Translations under genes and position numbers: made by a program
The notes under the pieces: generated by a model
Database searches by the model: none
What the model was told of the DNA's origin: nothing
The model's input: the letters and a program-made list of their open reading frames with translations, nothing else
Part shown: piece by piece, positions 46,561 to 56,378 of the stretch
Layout: each line of letters begins with the position of its first letter
How positions within the stretch are numbered: position 1 is the first letter of the stretch
Source: Gnetum montanum
Lineage: Eukaryota > Streptophyta > Gnetopsida > Gnetales > Gnetaceae
Direction: 5' to 3'
DNA length: 64,000 nucleotides
Assembly: GCA_015680685.1 (NCBI GenBank)
Contig: MNCI01029492.1
Location: forward strand, 1,691,427 to 1,755,426

Positions 46561-47717
46561 AATAACAATTTCTTCACTGGGTAAAGCACTTCATGGAGAT
46601 CAACAAACACCTCTACAAGGTGTGCGTCGATGGCCTAGTTCGTTGGTGTATCCCTGATGCTAATTAACTACATGTTCTTCAAGATGATCATGAAGGTCTT
46701 TGTGGAGGACACTATGCTGGGAGATACACAGTCATTAAAATCCTAATGGTAGGGCACTACTGGCCAACACTCTTTAGGGATGCTCACGATTATGTCCGCT
46801 CTTGTGAATGATGTCAACAAGATGGTGGAATGTCTACTCAAATGGAGGGACCTCAATAATGGATTCAACCACTAGAATCCTTCGACATCTAGGGCATTAA
46901 CTTCATGGGTCCCATCACAGCCATGTCAAATGAAAAGGCATACATCATACTCGCTGTTGACTATTGTACAAAATGGGCAAAAGAAGCAGCTATCATCGAC
47001 TATGCATCTTTTATTGCTACTCGGTTTGTACAACAAAATATTGTAAATAGGTTTGGTGTGCCACATGCATTAATTTTTTTATAATGGAACTCATTTTACA
47101 AGAACTACTTTTCGAAAGCTCTTCCAATGCTTGGGGGTTGAACATAAAATCACAACACCTTACCATCCCCAAGATAATGGTTAAGCTCAGGTTACCAATA
47201 GGGAAATCATAAGAATACTAACAAGAACTATTAGCAAGTATAGGAAGGACTAGAGCACAAAACTCAACAATGCCCTTTGAGCCTACCGCTCAACCTGGAA
47301 ACTTTCTATAGGCTATTCTCCCTATGAGCTTATGTACAGGAAATTACCAACACTTCCTATTCAATTCAAGCTCTGTACACTTTCAATTACTTGTGACCTT
47401 GACCTTGACTTGAGTCTAGCCCAAAAAGAAAGACTAATGAATCTCAACCTGCTAGACAAAAATCAATTAGTAGCCTTAACATCTAATGAGTTACACAAGT
47501 CCTATAACAAAAAGCATCATGACCTAAAAATTAGAAAAGTTAAATTTCAACCAAGATATAAGGTTCTCTATTGGAACCCCACACACGTACCTCAACGAAC
47601 TAAGTTCCAAACATTGTGGGAAAGACGGTACATCATTTATGAGACTTTTTCTTCTGGGGCCATGATGATCTATAAACTTGAGAGCCTAAACAAAAAATAA
47701 CTAGTCAACATTCAATA
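46561..47717 (+). pseudogene. Integrase of element 4
   Basis: Zinc region DDHEGLCGGHYAG, then CE-stop-CQQ (a TGA follows the first cysteine codon pair, CGA position). The core has LAVDYCTKWAK; the second block shows 'atttttttataatggaactca' with the D codon lost by a shift. HPQDNGXAQVTNRE has lost the catalytic E (QAE to QAQ-like). The C-terminal 122-codon open part (47332-47700) has LHKSYNKKHHDLKIRK and TKFQTLWERRYII. Confidence 0.75.
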
Positions 47718-49800
47718 AATCAAACCTTTCCATGAGCATACGTCAGCTAACACAATAAGCATCTCATCAGATGGATAACCATGCTCCATATTTTAGATCT
47801 CCTCCTTTCAACTTAGTTGTGGGGGAGATGACCACTTATGCTAACCATACAAAGTAGATCCTCAATTTTTATTTTACACCATCGTTAGTACACTCACTAT
47901 TTCTTGAATATTTTACACTTTCTTTTATATTTTCTTTTATTTTATTTGGTGTGATTTTCCAACTTCTTGTCAATAAGTGCTAAGTACATTGGTAATGTGT
48001 TACTTGATGGTGGTATGTACTATTTCTATTATTTGATTATTGGTGTCTGGTTTCTAGCTTTGAAATTTTTTACAGATAATTAGGACATTGTTTCTTTTTC
48101 ATGCAATAAGTAGTGAGTCCACAACATCCACCCATACGCAAACTCTATAGTTTTCTTTATTTTGGAAATGTGTAGTCCCTTCTTCATTAATAAAACTTTA
48201 ATAAATCTGTGACTTTGGTAGTTTCTAGAATTGGGAAGGATTCAAGGGTTTAAACAGGGTGTAGCTTCAAGGGAACTCAGTATTCTTTGTGCCTTTATAT
48301 TTACTTGGATGCATGTGTGTTTTCATGGATTTCTTACCATTTTGTGTCGACCTCTAAGAAAGTTGAATAAGTCCTTGCATGGTGTGATTCTCATTAGAAA
48401 AAACACATGATGAGGATTCAAAGCACACCCCTTGGACAAAAAAAATGCATGTGTCCTCGCATGGTGTCGTTCTCATCAAAAGAAAAAAAAATGATGATGA
48501 TTTAAAGTACATACCTTGGACAAATGCATGTGTTTTTGCATGGTGTGGTTCCCATTTTGAAAAAAAATAATAGGAATTCAAAGAATACCCCTTAGAAAAA
48601 ATAAATGGGCTATAAGCAACAATTATGGAACTCATCCCCTCTAACTAAGACCCTTCCTCACTTCCTACTTCTTCTTTACTAAGGAACGGTGGTTATTCTG
48701 TGGGAGCACTCGTGTCTCAGGGGATGGATTGGTCTTAGAATGTCGATGCAAAGTCACTGAATGTGGTTGGTTTTGGTTTGGACTAAGGATGGATCCTATC
48801 AAGTCATTTAACCACAAATCTACAAGGGGATTCATGTGATCGTAATTGGGAACTCCATTCCACACTCTCTCTCTCATCCATCTATGCTTCCATGTCTCAC
48901 CTCACTTCTAGTTTCATATTTTGGTTCGATGTCCTAGTTTGATGTGTTGGAATTCTTAGTTAGTTTCTTCTAGGTTTTTGTACTTAACCTTCTATAACCA
49001 TTAATTATCCATGCAGCCCATGGACTCTTTAGTTTGAAGTTATGCAAGGGCATAAAAGGCCTGTGCCTGCTTTGGGGAGGACCCACTTGCATATCTTTTG
49101 GTTGGGTTAGTTAAGTTCTTTACCCTTAGACACTCTTACAATCAAATTCTCTTTTGTTTACCCTATCAATGAAATCCAATTGTACACATCTTTACAACAA
49201 TTTTTAGTGAATTTTTCTTTTCATTATTGTGCATTCTTATATCCTCTTCAAATATTTCCTTGTATTTAACTTTTTCAAATTTAATGGACCGCTTAATTTA
49301 ATTGACCCTATCTATCAGCCTTCCCGCTAACACTACTCAAGGAACCAATCAATCACAATCATAACCTAGCCGAGTGTAACCACTGATGAGACAAGGCATT
49401 TAATAGTTATGTGATACATATTGCATACTAATTCATGATTTTGTTGTAACTGCAGTGGGAAGCATGAACTGGAAGTGAGACTATCTTCACCAAGGATGAT
49501 GTAACAGTACCACACAATGAGAACCATTCGTAATCATAGGAACACTTCTCTTCCTCATTCTTTTGCTGCCAAGGGGTGTTGGATGTCAATGTTATTCAGG
49601 GTGTTCACTTCTCTTCTCATGAACATCCCATTTTGTAAAAATTGTAATTCTGTACACTTGGGCACTCAAAGTCTATCTATTTTATCTGAGTCAATTTGTA
49701 ATGTCGGTCAATAATCCCATACCTACCCAATATGTATTATAAAGAACTTGTTCCTCCTTTTCTTCACTTGAGAATGAGTTTTCATTCAATCATGGAGGTA
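47718..49800 (+). other. Element 4 post-pol non-coding region
   Basis: Matches 28354-30394 in order: 'gggggagatgacc' near 47821, 'taataaaactttaataaatc' near 48190, the block 'tgctttggggaggacccac' near 49068, and the end 'gagaatgagttttcattcaatc'. Near 48355-48600 a segment of about 75 bp with 'gcatggtgt.gttctcatnnaaaa' and 'aaagcacaccccttgga' is repeated three times in tandem. Element 1 has one copy near 29077-29140. Confidence 0.7.
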
Positions 49801-50671
49801 TGATGAACACGATTTTGCTATCTGCTATGACATCACGTACATGACATTGGGGTCCAACTATGACATCACGTACATGACATTGGGGTCCAACTATGACATC
49901 ACGTACATGACATCGGGGTGTGCACTCCAAGTCTATAAATACCGCACCTAGGCTCTAGTTTTTTATAGTTTTTCAAGTTAGTTTTTAGTTAGAGCAGCGA
50001 AGCTCTTGCCATTTCTTCTCTCTGCAGTTAGAATATTTTCTAGGTGCCCGCAGAAGGAGTCTAAGTGTGTACAATTCTTTGTTTGAGCACTGATGTACCT
50101 GAGTGTAGCAATATGATGAGAATAAAATGAACTCTTTTAACAATCCTTGTAGCACTAAGAATAGATTAATATTTTCTTTAATGCATTTTACTTTCTTGTT
50201 CTTTACTTTAATGCATTTGAATTAAGCATTTTATTTCCAATTGTTCATGAATACAACCACTTCGAGCATACATATAGTACTTGGTAACCTAGCAACGCTT
50301 AACATTTGGTAACCCAGCAGCACTATATGTGTTCAGGATGTGTTGGGGAAGGTGGGACAGTTACTTGTATTAGGCTAGATAGGCAATAATGAATTAGATT
50401 TTAAATTACTCTACTCTTCATCTTTGTTGTAGGCAATCACATCTATAAAACATAAAATGATAAAAAAAATCATATACCTCAATTACACTTAAACCATACC
50501 CTTGAGCCTCACAAGTGTAGTTGGGAAGACAACAAATGTTCTTAACGCTCATTTCACTTCCTAGAGAAACTAGTGTACTAGATAATTATAGGTCCATGGA
50601 ATTTGACCAGATTATGCTTAACGCCTTAGTGATTCATATGGTTGGACGTAAGGGTATCTCACCGCTCACCA
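49801..50671 (+). repeat. 3' LTR of element 4
   Basis: TGATGAAC to CTCACCA (family TCATCA, one change), 871 bp, preceded by the tract 'catggaggta'. U3 has a triplicated 33-bp unit instead of a GATATC array. The TATA box is 'tctataaatacc' near 49932. Confidence 0.85.
49825..49923. promoter_or_regulatory. Triplicated 33-bp U3 unit with ACGT core
   Basis: Three head-to-tail copies start at 49825, 49858 and 49891. The unit contains atgacatcacgtacatgaca, itself nearly self-complementary around an ACGT core of the type bound by plant bZIP factors. The first two copies are identical over 33 bp, and the third diverges at its end. It lies about 10-110 bp upstream of the TATA box. Confidence 0.7.
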
Positions 50672-51253
50672 TGAGCCAATAGTTTTAGGAATGCCTTTAT
50701 AGGTTTTCATCTTTACAACCAAGGATGATAGATATGAAATTTTCATCTATGCTATTTGGATTGTGACATTGCAAAAATTATTTTTCCGTTTGACGTACTT
50801 TATAAATTTAGGAAAAATTAATATTATTTATTATATATTAATATTTTATTTAATTATTATTTTTAATTTTAATATTTAATTTAGTAAATTTCAAACATGA
50901 ATATCTTTATTTCTAAATGTTTGATTGTGGTGAAACAAGTGTTGTTGGAATCATTATTTTATGTACTATTTTATGATGTATTGAATAAAATTTTTTGAAA
51001 CCTACATTTTTGTGGCTGTACAAATTTCTATTTTTCTTTAAATAAATTTTATTTAATTATGCATGTAAGAAATATGGAATTTTGTTATGTTGTATTGCTC
51101 TACTATATTTATGCTTCTAATCAATAATATTTATCAATTGTCTGGCTTCCTTTTGAATTAGTAAATTAAGGTTAAATCTAGATACCTAAGGTTTCATAAC
51201 ATTTCTATTAGTTAGTTATATGATTTTATAGATAATTAATAGGGATATTACAT
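50672..51253. other. AT-rich non-coding stretch
   Basis: Very AT-rich (runs such as attatttattatatattaat near 50820), with no frame, no LTR signal and no structural RNA that I can see. Flanks the 3' end of element 4. Confidence 0.5.
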
Positions 51254-51690
51254 GTGAATTGTATCATCTTACATCATCTTAAAGAATTTTTTGTTATTCC
51301 CTATGCTTCTAAAAGTCATAGTTTTAACTACTTACTAGGCTTTTGAAAATACAAATTTCAACATCAAGCTAGGCTTATAGAAGCAACCATTAACTTTAAG
51401 AAGGCTGGATTTCAATACTAAATAGGGCTTTCAGAAGCATATGTAACTTTTTAAAAGCTTAAATTTCAATGTTAAACAAGGCCTTTAGAAGCATCTTTGA
51501 CCTTCTAGTTGCCATAACTATGATAGAGGTACAAGTCACAACATCTTTCATTAGGAAGACTCCCTTTTTTATTATCCACCATACTTTTGAAAGCCAGAAT
51601 CTCAACATCAAACTAGGCTTTCAAAAACATCTTTGATCTTCTAGTTTCTTGAGCTTTGAATGAGATGCAATTCACACCTTGCAAAATGCA
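51254..51690. repeat. Second copy of the internally repetitive repeat seen at 7599-8105
   Basis: Shares phrases 'tttcaac.tcaaactaggctt', 'agaagcatctttgaccttctag' and 'atgatagaggtacaagtcaca' with 7599-8105. Unit starts at about 51254 and 51530. It lies directly after AT-rich sequence, as the first copy lies beside AT-rich copia LTR sequence. Confidence 0.55.
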
Positions 51691-51916
51691 GGAGTACTAT
51701 CAAGCACATAGTCTTTCATTTTGTAAAATATGGGTTGATGTAAAATGCACCTTTAAATAAAATTTTAAATTTGATGGTGGGAATGCAAATCCATGATGTA
51801 GTCTATGTTCATACATGTTCAATCATCATGAGTGATAAAGTGAATGCATCATACATAATGCATACCAATCATATCATAAGTAGTGTAACTACTTCTCAAA
51901 GATGCATGTAACCATG
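51691..51916. other. Unassigned sequence
   Basis: No frame and no repeat recognised. It ends 'aaccatg' before TGATGA. The same 'taaccatgtgatga' occurs on the minus strand at the U3 start of fragment C (2781-2793). Confidence 0.4.
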
Positions 51917-52149
51917 TGATGACGCATCAGTTGGCTAAGATATTGTAGATGTTATGTCACAAATGTTGCATCACATTTGTGTTGTAGCATCCTTGATAGT
52001 GCATCTTAGTTGGCTGCTACATCGTAGATGTGATATCACAGCTGCATCAATGGGTACGCATTGACATGATCCCATTGATGCATGCATTAATGCAATCTCA
52101 TCGACGCATGCGTTAACGCGTATGCGTTGATGTGGTGTCTATTTTTGCC

Positions 52150-52155
52150 TATAAA
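52150..52155 (+). promoter_or_regulatory. First TATA box of LTR D
   Basis: TATAAA in 'tgcctataaatacatg', the upstream copy of the duplicated promoter. Confidence 0.6.
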
Positions 52156-52391
52156 TACATGTGCTCGCACTGTGTATTGGCATTCTTTTGTCAATAAAGT
52201 AGCCGAACCTTGATGAAGCACCAATTGGTTGCATCGATGCAGCCGCTTCAAGGCAGTTGCGTCAATGCAGCCATGTCGACAAGGCCCTGTCGATGCGGCC
52301 CCATCAATGTAAATGATGTGTTGACAAGGCCTCATCAATGCATGTAATGATGTCTTAACAGGGCCCTATTGACACAGTGTCTATTTTTGCC

Positions 52392-52397
52392 TATAAA
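52392..52397 (+). promoter_or_regulatory. Second TATA box of LTR D
   Basis: TATAAA in the downstream copy of the same promoter segment, 242 bp further on. This copy is the one followed by the full R-U5 sequence. Confidence 0.6.
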
Positions 52398-53145
52398 TAC
52401 ATGTGCTGGCATCGTGTATTGGAATTCTTTGGTCAATAGAGTAGCTAAACTCTTGTAATTTTATTCTGTAGTCTTAAAAAATAGTCAGTGAGTGCCTGTA
52501 GTGTGGATCTCAGTTAGTTGTACGACATCTTATTCGAGTGAAAATGTACCTAGACACATTCCATGAATGACAATAAGATCAAGATTGATTTTTATTCATT
52601 ATAGCACTTTGACTTAGATTAAATTTACTTGCCATGTAATTTACATTTACTATACATAGTTAATATTTACGTTTCCATGCATGTTAATGAATTAGCGAAA
52701 TGAGCATGACTAGATTTGAGCATAAACACATATTCACTTAATAATCCCAGTAGCATTATTACTTAGTTTGTCCAGTAGCATAGTGCTTGGTAATCCCAAT
52801 AGTGAATACATGGGTTCAAGACGTGTACAACAAGATGGACACAGACACTCATCACCCGTAGGCTAGTTTAGACTTTGCCTTCTATCATAATTAGTTTAAA
52901 TAATTGATTTCTTCATTACCGTTAAGAGTAGCATAAGGTCAAAACATCAAGAATCATATGCCTCACTTTGGATTAAACTATACATGACAAAGCTACCACT
53001 AGTCCAAGTGGGAAGACAACAAACTACGATCAAGGCATAATCATCTAGATGCCACAACTAGTTCCATCCACAGAATTCAACCAGATCGTGTGTGAATGCT
53101 TATGATTCATATGGTTGGGTGTAGGGGGTACCTCGTCGCTCATCA

Positions 53146-53766
53146 TTGCATATGCGTTGATGAGGTTGCATCAATGGGGTTGCGTTGATGGGGCCTCGTT
53201 GACGTGTTTGCATCGACACAACTGCTTCAACTTAGATTAAATTCACTTTCCATGTAATTTATGTTTACTGTACTTAGTTAATATTTACGTTTACATGCAT
53301 GTTAATGAATTAGTGGAATGAGCGCGACCAGATTCGAGCGTAAACATGTATACGCTTGGTAATCCCAATAGCATTATTACTTGGTTTACCCAGTAGCATA
53401 GCGCTTAGTAATCCTAGTAGTGGGTACATGGATTCAAGATGTGTATGGCAAGCTACGCACAAACACTCATCACCCATAGGCTATTTTAGACTTTACTTTT
53501 CGTTGTAATTAGTTTAAATAATTGATTTCTTCATTATCATTAGGAGTAGCATAAGGTCGAAACAACATAAAGAATCATATGCGTCAATCTGGACTAAACC
53601 ATATGTGACAAAGCTATCACTAGTCCAAGTGGGAAGACAACGAACTGCAATCAATGCATAATGATCTAGAGGCCACAACTAGTCCCATCCATGGAATTCA
53701 ACTGGATCTTGTGTGAATGCTTGTGATTCATATGGTTGGAAGTAGGGGGTACCTCATTGCTCATCA
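53146..53766 (+). repeat. LTR-derived tandem unit 1 (621 bp)
   Basis: Begins 'ttgcatatgcgttga', has about 75 bp of U3-type modules, then jumps straight to U5 ('cttagattaaattcac'), skipping TATA, R and the front of U5. It ends at the LTR terminus TCATCA. It is head-to-tail with LTR D. Confidence 0.75.
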
Positions 53767-54256
53767 TTGCATATGCGTTGACAGGGCTACATCAATGGGA
53801 TTGCGTCAATGGATCCTTGTTGACGTGGCTGCATCGATGCAACAGCTTCGACTTAGATTCAATTTAATTTCTATGTAATTTACGTTTACTATACTTAGTT
53901 AATATTTATGTTTCCATGCATGTTAATGAATTAACACAATGAGAATGACTAGATTCGAGCATAAACATGTATTCACCTAGTAATCCCAATAGCATTATTG
54001 CTTGGTTTTCCTAGTAGCATAGCGCTTGGTAATCCGAGTAGTAGATACATGAATTCAAGATGTGTGCGGCAAGCTCGACATGGGCACTCATCACCCGTAG
54101 GCTAGTTTAGACTTTATTTTCTATTATAATTAGTTTAAATAATTTATTTTTTATTATTATTAGGAGTAGCATAAGGTCGAAACAACATCAAGAATCATAT
54201 GCCTTAAATTGGACTAAACCATACATGACAAAGCTACCACTAGTCCAAGTGGGAAG
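53767..54256 (+). repeat. LTR-derived tandem unit 2, cut at 54256
   Basis: Same structure as the preceding unit, with the same U3-to-U5 jump, so the units were duplicated after that deletion. Cut by the Tat-like element after 'agtccaagtgggaag'. The remaining 130 bp or so of the unit should lie on the far side of that element, outside the window. Confidence 0.75.
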
Positions 54257-54530
54257 TGAAACACCCCAAAATTCGAAGGCATGCTTACTTCACCAAGTCT
54301 TTGCAATTCGCGTAGCGTTATGGTAGTTCTTCAGGAGATGGATGCTCTGATATTTAGACTATCCAAATCGGCAAGTTTTCTACCCTAGGTGTCAACAGGC
54401 TAAATGGATTCTCTAGCCTGCCCACCCGAGTAGTTCATCCAGCCGATAACGCACTTAGGAGCAGTGCGTGGAATTATTGGCGGTGCTCAGGACGCGTAAA
54501 ATGCTTCAACAAATGTTCTAAGTCAATGAG

Positions 54531-55070
54531 TTTTGCTACGCTACGCCACGCTATGTAGCGTAGCAAAATTCAGAAGCCATTTGCAGAAGCACAGTGCTAT
54601 GCCATGGTATGCTACGCAGCATAGCACAACGTAGCAAAAGCTAGATGGTCAGTCCCCTCGCCTAACTTCAAGCCCTTCAGCAATTTCTCCTTCCATCAGA
54701 AAGCAGCGAACTTGGCAAAAGCAGGTCATGTTTGCTGCTACGCTACACTAAGCTACATGGCGTAGCGAGGCATAGCAATTCTGCAAAAATGACAGAAGGC
54801 ATCTCAAAGGGCGGGATCAGCAAGTTCGCAAGTTTCGTAGTGCAAAAGGCAAAGTTTGTAGATTGACGACGTTTTTTGCGAATAAGGCCAGCTGCTACGC
54901 CATGATATGCTACGTAGCATAGCATAGCGTAGCAAATATGTAATAAATAGTTAACACGCTTCAAAGGCTTCCAACACATGCAGCAAGACACGTAACAAGA
55001 TGATACGCTAAGCCAACATGCTACGTTACAAAGCATAGCACAGCATAGCAAGCAGTTACGCTACATTAAT
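54531..55070. promoter_or_regulatory. Cluster of GCTACGCTA hairpins in U3
   Basis: At least five inverted repeats. The best has 14-bp perfect arms (TTTTGCTACGCTAC 54531-54544, GTAGCGTAGCAAAA 54555-54568) with a 10-base loop. Others: GTGCTATGC/GCATAGCAC (54594-54602, 54619-54627), and looser ones near 54738-54778, 54890-54935 and 55015-55070. Arms share the words GCTACGC, GCATAGC and GTAGCA. Confidence 0.75.
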
Positions 55071-55243
55071 GCACTTCAGCTAATTGCACCATTACTCTGA
55101 TAGCACCATTACAACGTGACAAGCTTGTAATTACGGCATGGCAAACCTGCCCAACGGTCATGCAGGCACGTGCAGCATAGACAGCTCAGCATAAGCCCAG
55201 AGCACGTGGCATCCAAACCGCATCTTTCGCGTGTCATTGACCC

Positions 55244-55250
55244 TATAAAT
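55244..55250 (+). promoter_or_regulatory. TATA box of the Tat-like LTR
   Basis: TATAAAT in 'accctataaataccc'. The transcription start is expected near 55275-55285. Confidence 0.6.
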
Positions 55251-55931
55251 ACCCTAATGAGCAACGCTAAAGCTCTCTCTCCGACTTGGATTTCTCATCT
55301 TTTTTCAGCTTTTCAGGTCCCCAATCAATTTTCTTGGCAATCTGTTCAGCTAACAATTTGGTTGGCTAACAAGCAAAGAGTTAGCATTGTCACCTTAAGC
55401 ATTGTAAACTTTCTGTTTGACATTGTAAATAGTTAGCACTCTTAGTTGGCATTCGGTTCTGCTCTTTTCTAACACCTTGGTAGCACTTCGCATGGTTAAC
55501 ATCTGCGCCCACCTTCAAGCACACAACTGTCTTGCTCTACACGTCTTGGTTACTCTCGGAATCTCTACACCTCTCAGCGCTGTGCAACCGATTGTATCCA
55601 TCTTAACAAAGCGAAGTCGTAGCTTCAAAGTGGTGCATTTTTCCAACTGTATTTCACTTTGTCTCCTATTTACTATTGCATTTTACACTATTTTCTGTCT
55701 CTTTTACATTTGGCATTACTTCGTGTTATCAGTCATGTTTTCAAATTATTTGGTTGCAAAAGGTTATATTAACACCGACTAACTCCCTGTCTGATCGACC
55801 AAACCGTTTAGGGCACCCCGTTTCCATCCCATCCAGCATGGCTCTCTCGCGGAAATGAGGTTAAGACTGTTAATGGCCAATGACCCCTCAGGGTTTTCCA
55901 GCCGCCGATGTTTACGGTTGCTACAATTTTT

Positions 55932-55949
55932 TGGCGCTAGAAGGAGGGC
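55932..55949 (+). other. Primer-binding site of the Tat-like element
   Basis: TGGCGCTAGAAGGAGGGC starts six bases after the LTR end. TGGCG start and position are those of a gypsy primer site. It does not match the tRNA-Asp site of the Athila-like elements. I do not assign the tRNA. Confidence 0.55.
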
Positions 55950-56378
55950 CTTTCGTACCTTTTCCGCGTGTCACGGTAGTCCTGTAAGCCTTCTTCACCC
56001 TGATACGAGTTAGCGTAAACTTGACACCTATTTGTGGTTGTTTACGTGTCGTGCGGTGTAGATTAGTCGCCTCAACGGTACCTCAGGAACCCTACAGGAC
56101 ATAAAGCCTTCGATTGCCAGTTGACTTGCCTATTTTATGGTAGTCTTGCACACATTCTGTACCCTATCGCGCACTAGCGTAAACGTGACACCCTTTTGCA
56201 GTTGTTTACGCATCGTGTGGTACAGATCAGTCACTTCGACAGTTCCTTGGGAGGCCAGCAAAGACATAAAGCTTTTTTGATTGCTTGCCAACTTCTTTGC
56301 TCTTCTCATTCACAAAACTATTTAGCTTTCCAATTTCGTTGCTTTTTTTTGTTTGCAAAACTGCCTAGCTTAGTAACA
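55950..56378 (+). other. 5' leader of the Tat-like element
   Basis: No frame. Two related segments (55955-56085 and 56125-56260) share 'tttacg.gtcgtgyggt..agatyagtc' and 'agcgtaaacktgacacc', so the leader holds a tandem duplication of about 175 bp. Confidence 0.55.

Larger units (their letters stand above)
40733..50671 (+). mobile_element. Athila-like element 4, 5'-truncated, with a solo LTR inside
   Basis: Begins inside gag at the codons for FILHQDEQ without a 5' LTR or primer site. It continues through protease, RT (split by the solo LTR 44392-45361), RNase H, integrase, about 2.1 kb of non-coding sequence, and the 3' LTR 49801-50671. Like element 1 it lacks the 3' reading frame. The head-to-head joint with element 3 at about 40732 suggests loss of both 5' parts in one deletion. 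Confidence 0.85.
51917..53145 (+). repeat. LTR D, with duplicated promoter
   Basis: Starts TGATGACG and ends with the family terminus 'ggtacctcgtcgctcatca'. U3 is made of CATCGATG, GTCGATG, GTTGATG and CATCAATG modules. The segment from the modules to the promoter is duplicated with a 242-bp offset ('gtgtctatttttgcctataa' at 52135 and 52377). U5 has the family blocks 'cttggtaatcccaatag' and 'atggttgggtgtaggggg'. At 1229 bp it is long because of the duplication. No internal region follows; tandem partial copies do. Confidence 0.75.
54257..55925 (+). repeat. 5' LTR of the Tat-like element
   Basis: Starts TGAAACACCCC where the LTR-D array is interrupted and ends GTTGCTACA six bases before the primer site. 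The base composition is much more GC-rich than the Athila-like LTRs. U3 carries several GCTACGC/GCGTAGC hairpins. R-U5 (55280-55925) has no coding frame. The partner LTR is outside the window, so the ends are inferred from TG/CA, the primer site and the array break. Confidence 0.65.

Noticed and set aside
55170-55860. Short frames of 60-101 codons in the Tat-like LTR
   Set aside because: They lie in R-U5 downstream of the TATA box, overlap each other and show no family motif.
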